A stretch of DNA of 64,000 bases, from contig NZ_JAERJD010000008.1 of NCBI RefSeq assembly GCF_018257795.1, positions 62,001 through 126,000 of the forward strand, written 5' to 3'. Each line of letters opens with the position of its first letter. Within the stretch, counting starts at the first letter, position 1. The notes below the pieces were generated by a model. The model saw only the letters and a program-made list of their open reading frames with translations, was not told where the DNA came from and made no database searches. The DNA is from Citrobacter sp. JGM124 (GTDB lineage: Bacteria > Pseudomonadota > Gammaproteobacteria > Enterobacterales > Enterobacteriaceae). Made by a program: the position numbers and the translations under genes. This document shows positions 28,897 to 38,159 of the stretch, piece after piece.

Positions 28897-30120
28897 ATGC
28901 AGCAGTCTGAATTACCATCAGCAGCAACAGGGCAGGCGGGGATCACAACCACACTGGCGTTATCCATGTTACTGGCTTCGCTTGGAACCAGTATTGCCAA
29001 TATTGCGTTACCCACATTAGGTAGCGTCTTTTCAGCCCCTTTTGTTCAAGTCCAGGCTGTTGTGGTTGCCTATTTGGCCGCATTGACTATTACGGTGGTG
29101 GTTGCAGGGCGGTCAGGTGACCGTCATGGGTTAAAACCGATGTTGATCATTGGGCTTATTATTTTTGGTCTGTCTTCGCTGCTTTGTGGTGTGGCTACAA
29201 ATCTGTGGTTGTTAGTGGGTGCTCGCACACTTCAGGGGGTTGGTGCCGCATTTCTAATGACGCTCTCGATGGCTCTGGCTCGTCAAACCGCAGGGCCTGA
29301 TCGTATTGGACGAGCGATGGGGTTACTCGGCACAGTTTCTGCGTTAGGTATGGCACTTGGTCCTTCTCTTGGAGGCGTACTGATTGAACTGACGGGGTGG
29401 CGAAGTCTCTTTGTACTGCAGTGCCTGTTGGCAGGTATTGCCTTTATCTTTGCTGTTGTAACATTACCAGGTGGTTATGGGAAAAATCGAGTTGCTGCTG
29501 CCAGTTTATGGTCGGTACTGAACAAACGACTGATACCGAGCCTTGTTCTGAATTTGTTAGTGTTCGCCATCATGATGACCACGCTATTGGTTGGGCCTTA
29601 CTTTCTGAGTCTGGGCCTGATGCTGCCAGCCGCCCTGGTGGGTATGATCATGGCGATAGGGCCCGTTATTTCCATTGTCAGTGGAGTGCCTTCTGGTCGG
29701 TTGGTTGATACCTGGGGAAGTGCGCCGGTGATGCTGTCCGGGCTGATTCTGTTAACCCTGGGTGCCTGTCTGTTCGCTTTCCTTCCCAATATGGCAGGGG
29801 TTACCGGCTATATACTGGCGATTGTGGTTCTGACTCCCGGCTACCAGTTATTTCAGGCCGCCAATAATACCACGACCTTAACGGATGTACCGAAGAACCA
29901 GCAAGGTACGGTATCTGGATTACTGAACCTTTCACGTAACATCGGTTTGATTATTGGTGCATCCGGAATGGGGGCACTCTTTTCTTATGGTGCAGGAACG
30001 TCTGAATTTGCTCAGGCCAGTGGCTCCTCTATTGCTGCAGGAATGCAGCTGACCTTCCTGGCTGCGGTGGTTATGATGATTTGTGCCATCCTGGTCGCCA
30101 AAATCACCCGGCGAGTTTGA
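28897..30120 (+). CDS. MFS multidrug-type exporter
   Basis: A 407-residue major facilitator with 12 hydrophobic segments. Segment 1 contains the DHA2-like LGTSIANIALPTLG, motif A is AGRSGDRHGLKPML, and motif C-like LGTVSALGMALGPSLGGVL lies near residues 147-166. It resembles EmrB/QacA transporters shortened to 12 helices. It is divergent from the MerR gene and probably induced through it. The substrate is unknown; an organic cation or electrophile is plausible. Confidence 0.9.
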   Translation: MQQSELPSAATGQAGITTTLALSMLLASLGTSIANIALPTLGSVFSAPFVQVQAVVVAYLAALTITVVVAGRSGDRHGLKPMLIIGLIIFGLSSLLCGVATNLWLLVGARTLQGVGAAFLMTLSMALARQTAGPDRIGRAMGLLGTVSALGMALGPSLGGVLIELTGWRSLFVLQCLLAGIAFIFAVVTLPGGYGKNRVAAASLWSVLNKRLIPSLVLNLLVFAIMMTTLLVGPYFLSLGLMLPAALVGMIMAIGPVISIVSGVPSGRLVDTWGSAPVMLSGLILLTLGACLFAFLPNMAGVTGYILAIVVLTPGYQLFQAANNTTTLTDVPKNQQGTVSGLLNLSRNIGLIIGASGMGALFSYGAGTSEFAQASGSSIAAGMQLTFLAAVVMMICAILVAKITRRV

Positions 30121-30132
30121 TCCTTCGTGCCG

Positions 30133-30152
30133 CGCCCCTTAAAAAAGGGGCG
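30133..30152. terminator. Short hairpin after the MFS gene
   Basis: CGCCCCTT / AAGGGGCG with an AAAA loop starts 12 bases after the MFS stop. There is no T-run on the plus strand, so termination strength is uncertain. Confidence 0.4.
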
Positions 30153-30243
30153 ATGGTGAGGGCGGGAAGTTGTCAGGTTTATTGATATCTATCGTCGGTG
30201 CTACCGTCATATCCTGCGAAGGTTCGTTTTAGAGCCGGGATAG

Positions 30244-31176
30244 ATGAAACCAAAAAACCGTGTACCGACACCACATGATGCCACTTTCCGGCAGTTCCTG
30301 AAGCTACCTGAGATAGCCCGTGATTTTATGGAGCTTCACCTGCCAGCGGAACTCTGCGCCATCTGTGATTTTACGACCTTAACGCTACTGAATGGTTCTT
30401 TTGTTGAAGAGAGCCTGCGGCAGTATTTCAGCGATGTGCTCTACAGTATGAAAACGACGAATGGGGGGGAGGGTTATATCCATGTGCTGATTGAGCATCA
30501 GTCCAGTCCTGATAAGCATATGGCTTTTCGTATGGTACGTTACGCTGTGGCCGCCATGCAGAGCCATCTCGATGCGGGGCATCGGCAACTACCGCTCGTT
30601 ATTCCTGTTTTATTTTATACTGGTAAGCGGACACCTTACCCCTATTCGACAAACTGGCTACAAGAGTTTTCTGATCCGGAACTGGCGAAAAGGCTTTATA
30701 GCAGTGATTTTCCTCTCGTGGATATCACTGTTATTCCCGATGACGATATTATGCTCCATCGCAGTATGGCGGCTTTAACGCTGTTGCAGAAGCATATTCG
30801 CCAGCGTAATCTGGCAGTACTGATAGATCGGCTGGCGACATTACTGCTGGCCGGGCACCTGGCTTCAACCCAAGTGGTAGCATTGATCAATTACATTGTT
30901 TTGGCCGGTGACACCGCGGATGCCGAAGCCTTTATTCGCGAGCTGGCACTACGGATACCACAACATAAGGAAGAACTGATGACAATTGCACAACAGCTTG
31001 AGCAAAATGGAATAAAAAAAGGTATTGCGTTAGGGGAACAGAGTGGCATCCAGAGAGGGAAGCTGGAAGGCAAGCTGGATGTCGCCCGGGCAATGTTGAA
31101 ACATGGGATTGATGGTGCATCTGTTATGCACATGACCGGGTTGAGTGAGGCAGACTTAGTTCGGTTGAATGACTGA
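30244..31176 (+). CDS. Rpn-family recombination-promoting nuclease (PD-(D/E)XK)
   Basis: A 310-residue member of the Rpn/YhgA-like family (once called Transposase_31). The N-terminal nuclease domain has the conserved start THDATFRQFL-like sequence (residues 10-19: PHDATFRQFL), Asp64 in FSDVLYSM and the Glu84-His-Gln86 signature in LIEHQS. The middle includes IPVLFYTGKRTPYPY. The C-terminal part (about 246-310) carries the GIKKGIALGEQSG repeats and a short helical domain. These enzymes are calcium-stimulated DNA endonucleases; several protect against phage and contain an internal antitoxin gene. The frame is intact. No cysQ or MFS relation is implied by position. Confidence 0.93.
   Translation: MKPKNRVPTPHDATFRQFLKLPEIARDFMELHLPAELCAICDFTTLTLLNGSFVEESLRQYFSDVLYSMKTTNGGEGYIHVLIEHQSSPDKHMAFRMVRYAVAAMQSHLDAGHRQLPLVIPVLFYTGKRTPYPYSTNWLQEFSDPELAKRLYSSDFPLVDITVIPDDDIMLHRSMAALTLLQKHIRQRNLAVLIDRLATLLLAGHLASTQVVALINYIVLAGDTADAEAFIRELALRIPQHKEELMTIAQQLEQNGIKKGIALGEQSGIQRGKLEGKLDVARAMLKHGIDGASVMHMTGLSEADLVRLND
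30979..31176 (+). CDS. Possible internal Rpn(S) antitoxin, in-frame
   Basis: Within the Rpn gene, AAGGAAG (30967-30973) lies five bases before an in-frame ATG at 30979 (Met246). Translation from there would give a 65-residue copy of the C-terminal domain. In E. coli the C-terminal domain of RpnA is made separately from an internal start and blocks the toxic full-length nuclease. The ribosome site is visible here; its use is inferred. Confidence 0.4.
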   Translation: MTIAQQLEQNGIKKGIALGEQSGIQRGKLEGKLDVARAMLKHGIDGASVMHMTGLSEADLVRLND

Positions 31177-31296
31177 AAAACGTCAGTGTTGTTGTTCATC
31201 CAGATGTTGCTTATTAAGCATGGATTACAACACAATAGATTATAAATAAGACAATTTTTTCGATATGTAGTACTGGGACATGACTTGAGGTGGAAA

Positions 31297-32037
31297 ATGC
31301 TGGATAAAATTTGCCAACTGGCGCGGGAAGCAGGCGCTGCAATTATGCAGGTCTATGAAGGGAAGTTACCCCTTGAATCCGTTAAAAAATCGGATGATAC
31401 CCCTGTTACCGCAGCGGATATTGCTGCCCATGGCATCATCGTGAAAGGCTTACAAGCCCTGACGCCAGATATTCCGGTCTTGTCAGAAGAAGATCCACAG
31501 GACTGGGCTACCCGACAACACTGGCAACGCTATTGGTTGGTTGATCCTCTGGACGGCACAAAAGAATTCCTCAACCGTAACGGTGAGTTTACCGTTAATA
31601 TTGCCCTCATCGATAAGGGGGCGGCTGTACTTGGTGTAGTTTATGCCCCGGTACTGGATATCATGTATGCAGCTGCTGAAGGTAAAGCCTGGAAGGAAAT
31701 GGATGGGCTTCGTTACGCGATTCAGACAGCTAATGCTTATCCACCCGCTGTGGTTGTGAGCCGCTCTCATAGTGACGGTGAACTGAAAGAATACTTGCAG
31801 CAGTTGGGTGAGCACCATACCACGGCGGTTGGTTCCTCACTTAAGTTTTGCCTGGTTGCTGATGGGCAAGCCCAGCTTTATCCCCGTTTTGGGCCTACGA
31901 ATATCTGGGATACGGCTGCAGGCCATGCGGTCGCAGTGGCTGCTGGTGCTCAAGTGCATGACTGGGAAGGTCGGGTACTCGATTATACCCCCCGAGAGTC
32001 CTTCCTCAATCCAGGCTTTCGCGTAACAGTTTACTGA
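31297..32037 (+). CDS. cysQ: 3'(2'),5'-bisphosphate nucleotidase
   Basis: CysQ hydrolyses 3'-phosphoadenosine 5'-phosphate, left over from sulfate assimilation, to AMP. The 246 residues equal E. coli CysQ. The lithium-sensitive phosphatase motifs are SEEDP (Glu64/65), DPLDGTKEF (Asp83, Asp86) and [11 protein letters not shown] near the C terminus. The ATG at 31297 with GAGGTGG before it is preferred over the upstream TTG. E. coli has ytfI and ytfJ next; both are absent here. Confidence 0.96.
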   Translation: MLDKICQLAREAGAAIMQVYEGKLPLESVKKSDDTPVTAADIAAHGIIVKGLQALTPDIPVLSEEDPQDWATRQHWQRYWLVDPLDGTKEFLNRNGEFTVNIALIDKGAAVLGVVYAPVLDIMYAAAEGKAWKEMDGLRYAIQTANAYPPAVVVSRSHSDGELKEYLQQLGEHHTTAVGSSLKFCLVADGQAQLYPRFGPTNIWDTAAGHAVAVAAGAQVHDWEGRVLDYTPRESFLNPGFRVTVY

Positions 32038-32411
32038 TTCACCAGCGCAGCAGGCTTGCTGTCTGCTGCGTCCCTTATCCCAGTGTATTCCCCTTCCTTT
32101 ACGTCTGCTTTATTCCTTACATGGGTGACTGAACTTGATGGCAGTTGCAGCACTCTAATGATCCAACGCTCTTTTCTCGGAGCCGTTTGTTCGGTATTAC
32201 AACGCTTATTCCGTAATAAACCCGCATTTTTTACACGGTGTTTCGTTGTGATGAGTTTTTACTTTTTGTCATCGTTAAGTAAAAAAACTTATACATACTC
32301 GATGCAGATTTGTTTCTGAACTATAGTTCTTACGCATCAAATTTTTCGTCTCATTTCGTTGGACCAAGTGTGGTATCGCGGAGACGACACTATTGCAGGA
32401 GAGAAAGAAAA
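32038..32411. other. 374-bp gap upstream of ytfK
   Basis: No gene. CGCAGCAG / CTGCTGCG (32046-32053, 32063-32070) forms an 8-bp hairpin just after cysQ, without a strong T-run. A second, AT-rich stem (about 32254-32264 with 32277-32289) has a 2-base bulge. E. coli ytfK is under PhoB control; I saw no convincing Pho box. Confidence 0.5.
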
Positions 32412-32618
32412 ATGAAAATTTTCCAACGCTACAATCCCCTCCAGGTGGCTAAGTACGTGAAGATCCTGTTTCGTGGACGGTTGTATATCAAGGACGTCGG
32501 AGCATTTGAATTTGATAAAGGGAAAATCCTTACCCCAAGGATCAAGGATAAGCAGCACTTTTCAGTGATGTCTGAAGTTAACCGTCAGGTGACGAGAATG
32601 CAGGCTGAGGCGATATAA
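32412..32618 (+). CDS. ytfK: YtfK, stringent-response modulator
   Basis: A 68-residue protein almost identical to E. coli YtfK ([20 protein letters not shown], then [11 protein letters not shown] and [10 protein letters not shown]). In E. coli it binds SpoT and tips it toward (p)ppGpp synthesis during phosphate or fatty-acid starvation. The ATG at 32412, preceded by AGGAGAGAAAG, is set by homology; the frame upstream is non-coding. Confidence 0.95.
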   Translation: MKIFQRYNPLQVAKYVKILFRGRLYIKDVGAFEFDKGKILTPRIKDKQHFSVMSEVNRQVTRMQAEAI

Positions 32619-32660
32619 ACAAATTGCGGAAAAGAGGAAGGCATGATTTTCCTCTGGTTC

Positions 32661-32684
32661 AACGGCCCGTTACGGGCCGTTTCT
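32661..32684 (+). terminator. Terminator of ytfK
   Basis: AACGGCCCG / CGGGCCGTT with a TTA loop is followed by TCTCTT. It lies between the convergent ytfK and ytfL. Confidence 0.65.
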
Positions 32685-32733
32685 CTTCAGATTACTGAAT
32701 AAAAAGGTGATGTTTTATCATCTTTGACAGCAA

Positions 32734-34068
32734 TTATTCCTGACTGGCAGGCAGGTCTGGGATCTTGGGAGTTATCGAGGGCATTTTAGTATCAATACGC
32801 GTGACCAGTAGCTGGTCAATGCGGTAGTTATCAATATCAACAACTTCAAACTTATAGCCTGCAAGTAGTACGGAATCAGTACGCTTTGGTATTTTCCGCA
32901 GCATAAACATCATGAACCCGCCAATGGTTTCATAGTTACCGGATTGCGGGAATTCATCGATATCCAGTACGCGCATCACATCCTCGATGGGGGTACCACC
33001 TTCAATAAGCCATGAGTGTTCATCACGGGCAACAATCTGCTCTTCCATCCCCTGGCCGACTAAATCCCCCATCAGTGTGGTCATAACATCGTTTAGTGTG
33101 ATGATCCCGACCACTAAAGCGTACTCATTCATAATGACGGCAAAATCCTCACCCGCACTTTTAAAGCTTTCAAGGGCTTCAGAGAGTGTCAGTGTGTCAG
33201 GCACAATCAGGGCATTACGCAGCTGTACCCCGCTGTTAAGCGCCATACTTTGATTGCCCAGTACACGGTTCAGTAAGTCTTTAGAATCAACATAGCCAAC
33301 GATATGGTCGATATCACCATTACAGACTAAAAACTTTGAATGGGAGTGTTCAGAAATAGTGGCTTTCAGGCTCTGCTCATCAGCATGTAAATCAAACCAG
33401 ATTACGTTTTCACGTGATGTCATTGATGAAGGCACCGTGCGTGATTCTAGTTCAAATACATTTTCGATGAGTTCATGCTCTTGTTTACGGAGTACACCCG
33501 CCAACGCACCTGCTTCCACCACGGCGTAAATATCATCCGAAGTGATATCGTCTTTTCTGACCATAGGGAGTTTGAAAAGACGAAATATCGAATTTGCCAG
33601 CCCATTGAAAACCCAAACCAACGGTTTAAATATGTACAGACAGAAACGCATTGGATTGATGATACGAAGGGCAATAGCTTCAGGTGCAATCATTGCAATG
33701 CGTTTTGGGGTCAGGTCGGCAAACAGGATAAAAAGACTGGTCACTACAGTGAAGGATAAAATAAAACTGAGTTGTTCTGACAGCTCAGGGGACAAGAAAC
33801 GCTCAAGCAGTACTTGGAATGCAGGTGAAAAAGCCGCGTCACCAATAATACCGCCCAGAATCGCCACGGCGTTCAGGCCAATCTGTACTACGGTGAAAAA
33901 GGTTCCTGGTGTTTCCTGAATTTTAAGCACATGCATGGCATTGATATTGCCTTCATCAGCCAGGAGTTTAAGTTTTATTTTGCGGGATGCCGCGAGAGAA
34001 ATCTCTGAAACGGAGAAAAAGGCACTGATAGCAATAAGAATAAGTATTATCAAAATACTGTTTAACAT
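32734..34068 (-). CDS. ytfL: CNNM/CBS-domain membrane protein YtfL (PaeA)
   Basis: A 444-residue inner-membrane protein. It has an N-terminal DUF21/CNNM domain with three or four helices (about 1-190), a CBS pair (about 205-330) and a C-terminal CorC/HlyC domain. The start SILIILILIAISAFFSVSEI and SLAASRKIKLKLLADEGN are family hallmarks. E. coli YtfL (PaeA) protects against putrescine and cadaverine and is proposed to export them. In E. coli msrA lies close to ytfL; here a 7.5-kb island intervenes. Confidence 0.94.
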   Translation of the reverse strand: MLNSILIILILIAISAFFSVSEISLAASRKIKLKLLADEGNINAMHVLKIQETPGTFFTVVQIGLNAVAILGGIIGDAAFSPAFQVLLERFLSPELSEQLSFILSFTVVTSLFILFADLTPKRIAMIAPEAIALRIINPMRFCLYIFKPLVWVFNGLANSIFRLFKLPMVRKDDITSDDIYAVVEAGALAGVLRKQEHELIENVFELESRTVPSSMTSRENVIWFDLHADEQSLKATISEHSHSKFLVCNGDIDHIVGYVDSKDLLNRVLGNQSMALNSGVQLRNALIVPDTLTLSEALESFKSAGEDFAVIMNEYALVVGIITLNDVMTTLMGDLVGQGMEEQIVARDEHSWLIEGGTPIEDVMRVLDIDEFPQSGNYETIGGFMMFMLRKIPKRTDSVLLAGYKFEVVDIDNYRIDQLLVTRIDTKMPSITPKIPDLPASQE

Positions 34069-34295
34069 AATTTATCTGACTGTTGTGGTCAGATCCTCTG
34101 GAGGGTAATTTATAACGGACAGGTGAAAAGATATCGAACAACAACGAGTGATATCAAAACGATAATTGTAGCGCTGGTAGTATAGCCTAAAGTTTTGACA
34201 GGCCGCCAGAGGTCATCGACGATGTTTTTTTCTCCAGTCCATTATTTCAGTATCTCCGTTATTGCATGAAAGCATTCGCCATGTCAGGCACGTGT

Positions 34296-35444
34296 TTAAT
34301 GATTATCTGCCGCCGCCTCATTATTCGCCCAGTCTTCAATTAACGTCTGGTACAGCTGTTGGGCATCGACCAGCTTACTGATATGGCAATATTCATCGGT
34401 TTGGTGTGCCTGGCTTGGTTCACCTGGGCCGAGAATAATGCAAGGAGGGTGGCCGATAGCTGCCAGCAGTAATGAAGCATCGGTAAAGTAGGGGACAATT
34501 CGGGGCTGCAGAGGTTCCTGGTGTAATCGCTGGCAGCGGGCCATGACCTGCTGGATCCAGGGATGTTGGTTACTGGTTAATACTGCGGGCAAGTCTATCA
34601 GCGTTTCGAGGCTCACATCATTGCCCAGCTCTTCAGCCAGGCGCTGGCGAATACGTTTATGCTCAAGATTAGGTGCTGTGCGAATATCCACATCAAAATG
34701 GGTATGATCGGGGACGGAGTTAATATTAAGCCCTCCTTGAATGCACCCGACATTTAAGGTCGGGTGTTTCATCAGCGGGTGCGCCTCTCCGACGCTAAAA
34801 TGACGAATTTTATTAATGGCATCACTGGCTAAATAGATAGCATTAATGCCCAGTTCTGGCATGGCCCCATGGGCGGTTTTTCCTTGGGTGGTGGCCCGTA
34901 ACCAGAGTGCCCCTTTGTGGCCAATCACTGGGTAATTGGCTGTTGGCTCGCCCACAATCAAAGCAGCAACTTGAGGGAGTTCTGAACCGCCAAGCAGGGC
35001 GCGAACGCCATCACATCCCGTCTCCTCGCCGCCCGTGAGTATCAGCACGATGCCACTGCTTTGCGTGCGGATCATCGTCTTGCAAGCCACACAGGCCAAT
35101 ATAAAGGCGGCAATTGCGGCCTTCATATCGCTACTACCTCGTCCATAAAGACGGTCATCAATCGTCTGACTACCAAAGGGATCGTACTGCCATGGCTGAT
35201 TCCCTAATGGCACCGTATCTATATGCCCGGTAAACGCTAACGGGAGACCCGGTTTTTCCCCCGGTAAATGGGCTATCAGATTACTGCGTTGTTCACTAAA
35301 TTCTATTTGCCTGACCACAAAGCCCTGCTGCTTTAACCAATTCGCCAGAAAGTCCATGCAGGCTGTTTCGTTACCTGGTGGATTTATCGTATTAAAGCTC
35401 AGTAGTTGCTGGGTCAGTGTAACGCACGGGGATTGTGATGGCAT
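34296..35444 (-). CDS. M20-family amidohydrolase (ArgE/DapE/YlmB type)
   Basis: A 382-residue M20 metallohydrolase. Zinc ligands and catalytic residues are visible: His74-x-Asp76 (TGHIDTVP), Asp106 (RGSSDMK), Glu140-Glu141 (GGEETG), Glu166 (VGEPT) and His347 (SQAHQTDE). The dimerisation insert starts near residue 175. The family removes acyl groups from amino acids or related amines; YlmB of this family deformylates a thiamin-derived pyrimidine. It ends the minus-strand operon, 15 bases after lacI, so it is likely to act on the imported compound or an intermediate. The substrate is unknown. Confidence 0.88.
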   Translation of the reverse strand: MPSQSPCVTLTQQLLSFNTINPPGNETACMDFLANWLKQQGFVVRQIEFSEQRSNLIAHLPGEKPGLPLAFTGHIDTVPLGNQPWQYDPFGSQTIDDRLYGRGSSDMKAAIAAFILACVACKTMIRTQSSGIVLILTGGEETGCDGVRALLGGSELPQVAALIVGEPTANYPVIGHKGALWLRATTQGKTAHGAMPELGINAIYLASDAINKIRHFSVGEAHPLMKHPTLNVGCIQGGLNINSVPDHTHFDVDIRTAPNLEHKRIRQRLAEELGNDVSLETLIDLPAVLTSNQHPWIQQVMARCQRLHQEPLQPRIVPYFTDASLLLAAIGHPPCIILGPGEPSQAHQTDEYCHISKLVDAQQLYQTLIEDWANNEAAADNH

Positions 35445-35459
35445 ACAAATCTCTCTCAG

Positions 35460-36509
35460 TCAGAGTGATAGTGGGCTAACCGATTGTCGGATACAGAGTT
35501 CAGTAGCAAAATCTCGCTGTTCAACGGGCTGGCTGCGGGCACCAATATGCTGGAGTAATAAGGCTGCCGCCGCGCGTCCCATTTCTCTCCCCGGCTGACG
35601 TACCGTGGTCAGCTGCGGTTGTAACAGTCGAGCTTCGGGGATATCGTCAAAGCCGCTGACGCTTATTTCCTTTGGTACGTTTATGTTGAGCTCCTGACAG
35701 CGGTGAATAAAACCAATCGCCATCAAGTCATTGGCACACAGTACTGCTGTTGGACGTTCATCTTTAGGTAATGAGGTCAGATAATCCGCAGCTTGCCGTC
35801 CGGATGCTTCGGTGTAATCACCCCGTACCAATGGCACGGCATCAGGTTCAATATTGGCACCAATAAAGGCCTCCCGGAAACCCGCCTGACGCTGTTCACT
35901 GGTCCACAATCCTTGGGGGCCACTCACAATAGCCAGCTTGCGATGATTTTGGGCAAGAATATATTGTGCCAGAGAACGAGCGCCAATTAGATTTTGTGAA
36001 CTGACAAAGGGGATATCCACCCCAGGTAAACACTCATCGACAAACACGACAGATCCTTTCTGCGCGAGAGCCAGCAGTGACTGACTTGGTAAGCCGCTAC
36101 CCGAAAGGTAGATAACGCCATTCAGCCGCTGGGTCCGCAGTACTTTGGCATAGTATTCTTCTCGTTGCATATCTGACCCGGTAAGGCAGAGAACGAGTAA
36201 GCAATCCACTTGGTCAAGTACACTATGGATACCTTCGGCGATATCCACAAAAAAAGCGTTACTCAAATCGGGGACAATAAAACCCACGGAAGATAAACGT
36301 TGATGCTTTAATCCCCTGGCGGCACTGTTTGGTTCAAAGTTTAACTCGGCAATACAGCGTAATACGTGATCACGGGTATTCTCTGCAACCGGGCGACCAC
36401 TGTTATTGATAACAGCACTCACCGTTCCCACAGAGACTTTGGCAAGTTGAGCCACATCACGGATGGTCGGGCGGCGTATTGCCGCACTTCTGGTAACGCC
36501 ATCAACCAT
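35460..36509 (-). CDS. LacI-family repressor of the 34-42 kb island
   Basis: A 349-residue LacI/GalR protein. The helix-turn-helix and hinge read TIRDVAQLAKVSVGTVSAVI, followed by FEPNSAARGL (hinge near residues 57-66). The sensing domain includes VGFIVPDLSNAFF, and the C-terminal core ends VSGFDDIPEARLLQPQLTTV. It lies inside the minus-strand operon, so it is expected to control its own synthesis. Two matching palindromes in the SBP-GATase gap are its probable operators. The inducer is unknown. Confidence 0.93.
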   Translation of the reverse strand: MVDGVTRSAAIRRPTIRDVAQLAKVSVGTVSAVINNSGRPVAENTRDHVLRCIAELNFEPNSAARGLKHQRLSSVGFIVPDLSNAFFVDIAEGIHSVLDQVDCLLVLCLTGSDMQREEYYAKVLRTQRLNGVIYLSGSGLPSQSLLALAQKGSVVFVDECLPGVDIPFVSSQNLIGARSLAQYILAQNHRKLAIVSGPQGLWTSEQRQAGFREAFIGANIEPDAVPLVRGDYTEASGRQAADYLTSLPKDERPTAVLCANDLMAIGFIHRCQELNINVPKEISVSGFDDIPEARLLQPQLTTVRQPGREMGRAAAALLLQHIGARSQPVEQRDFATELCIRQSVSPLSL

Positions 36510-36530
36510 GTTTGATATCCCTATTATTTA

Positions 36531-37334
36531 TTAATGTGAGGCGCGATATCTCGACCATCGACGTGCTTTCGCTGATGAACGCCAGGGCGTGATAACGTAC
36601 TCAAATAAAATGACTAACAGAAAACTGACTACTCCCAACACTGCCAGCAGGCCTATCGCAGAAAAGGTACCTGCGGTATTAAGGCGAGAGTTGGCCTGCA
36701 GTAAATAAGCACCTAAACCCCCGCTAGTGGATGCGGTCCACTCTCCAATAACTGCCCCTGTGACACTGAAGGTGGCGGACAGTTTAAGGGCTGAAAACAG
36801 AGGTGTATAGGTCGCGGGCAATTTCACATAACGGAAGATACTCAAGCGGGAGCCCCCCATCGATTTAACCAGGTTAAGCATGTCACGATCCACGGCACTC
36901 AAACCATCCAGAACATTGACGACCACCGGGAAAAATACCACCAGGGCGACAATCACCAGTTTGGGGGCCAAACCAAAACCAAGCCAAATCGTTAAGGCTG
37001 CCGAGATAGCGATGACGGGCACGGCCTGGCTGGCAATCAGAATGGGGTATAACACGCTACGTGTAAGGGGAGTGGAATCCATCAGCACGGCAAAAGTGAA
37101 TCCTGCTCCGGCACCAAGCACAAACCCCATTAAAAATGTGATGAAAGTGCTTTGAAAGCCCAGCCAGAGTACTGGCCAGTCAGATAATATATGTTGCCAG
37201 GTCATTTCTGGTGAGGGCAACACATAGGGTGGGATTTGATAAATACGTACCGCCAGATCCCAGATAGCCAGTACGAGCAAGAATGCCAGAATTGGGCCGC
37301 CAATCGACAGCATTAGTTTTCTATTTTTATCCAT
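36531..37334 (-). CDS. ABC transporter permease (SsuC/ThiX type)
   Basis: A 267-residue permease with six hydrophobic segments and the BPD_transp_1 fold. The EAA-loop region reads DRDMLNLVKSMGGSRLSIFRYVKLP. It resembles permeases for nitrate, sulfonate and hydroxymethylpyrimidine. Its start overlaps the ATPase end by eight bases, so the two are translationally coupled. Confidence 0.92.
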   Translation of the reverse strand: MDKNRKLMLSIGGPILAFLLVLAIWDLAVRIYQIPPYVLPSPEMTWQHILSDWPVLWLGFQSTFITFLMGFVLGAGAGFTFAVLMDSTPLTRSVLYPILIASQAVPVIAISAALTIWLGFGLAPKLVIVALVVFFPVVVNVLDGLSAVDRDMLNLVKSMGGSRLSIFRYVKLPATYTPLFSALKLSATFSVTGAVIGEWTASTSGGLGAYLLQANSRLNTAGTFSAIGLLAVLGVVSFLLVILFEYVITPWRSSAKARRWSRYRASH

Positions 37335-38106
37335 TTATCGGTGACTCCTGAGCAGCATGATCGTTATAAATCAGATCCAGAATTTGGCGTTTTAAAAGGG
37401 TAAAGCTGCTGCTGGTCAGGCTCGACAACAGCCTGGGACGCGGGAGATCAACAGGTAAGATCTGTTGGACACGTCCAGGCCTGGGAGACATGACCACGAC
37501 TCGGTCAGCCAGATAAATAGCTTCATCAATATCATGAGTGACAAAAATAACGGTGCTCTGCTGCTCGGCCCAGACCGTCAACAGCCACTGCTGCATGGAT
37601 AAACGGGTCTGTGAATCCAGAGCACCAAAAGGTTCATCCAGTAACATTACATCGGGTTTCATCGCCAGTGTTCGCATGAGCGCGACGCGCTGACGCATTC
37701 CCCCGGATAAGGAGGCCGGATAGTGATCGATAAATTCGCCCAGCCCATATCGTTCTGCCAATACCGCTCCTTCTTTACGCTGTGCATGGCTCACGCTACC
37801 CCTTAAACGAGCGCCTAATACGATGTTGTCGATAACGGTCATCCAGGGGAGGAGTAGATCTTTCTGCAACATATACCCCACATGACCACTTTTTCCGGTA
37901 ACGTCGTGTCCATCTATCAGTATCTGACCACTGTCAGGGGATAACACACCGGAAATTAAATTAAACAGGGTACTTTTGCCACAACCCGAAGGGCCGACAA
38001 TACAGATGAATTCACCTCTGGCGACGGTCAAATCAGTAGCGGCAAGGGCCGTCATTGCCCCAAAATTTTTGCTAACTTTTTGAATCGCAAGCTTAGGAAC
38101 AGACAT
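37327..38106 (-). CDS. ABC transporter ATPase (SsuB/ThiZ type)
   Basis: A 259-residue ATPase. Walker A is GPSGCGKST (about residues 38-46), the Q-loop GYMLQKDLLLPW, the signature LSGGMRQRV, Walker B VMLLDEPFGALD and the switch His in FVTHDIDEA. It powers the NMT1-type importer with the permease downstream. The gap of 53 bases to the M24 gene is short, which suits a single transcript. Confidence 0.94.
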   Translation of the reverse strand: MSVPKLAIQKVSKNFGAMTALAATDLTVARGEFICIVGPSGCGKSTLFNLISGVLSPDSGQILIDGHDVTGKSGHVGYMLQKDLLLPWMTVIDNIVLGARLRGSVSHAQRKEGAVLAERYGLGEFIDHYPASLSGGMRQRVALMRTLAMKPDVMLLDEPFGALDSQTRLSMQQWLLTVWAEQQSTVIFVTHDIDEAIYLADRVVVMSPRPGRVQQILPVDLPRPRLLSSLTSSSFTLLKRQILDLIYNDHAAQESPING

Positions 38107-38159
38107 GGCGTATCCTTATTCATTTCTATAATGGCAGCGGTTATAACGGTGAATGATCA

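Noticed and set aside
30244-31176. Insertion-sequence transposase at the Rpn gene
   Set aside because: Although the family was once called a transposase, there are no flanking inverted repeats or target duplications; it is a single stand-alone nuclease gene.
32262-32290. Possible Pho box upstream of ytfK (TTTTGTCATCGTTAAG)
   Set aside because: Only one half resembles CTGTCAT and the second repeat is not at the required 11-base spacing.
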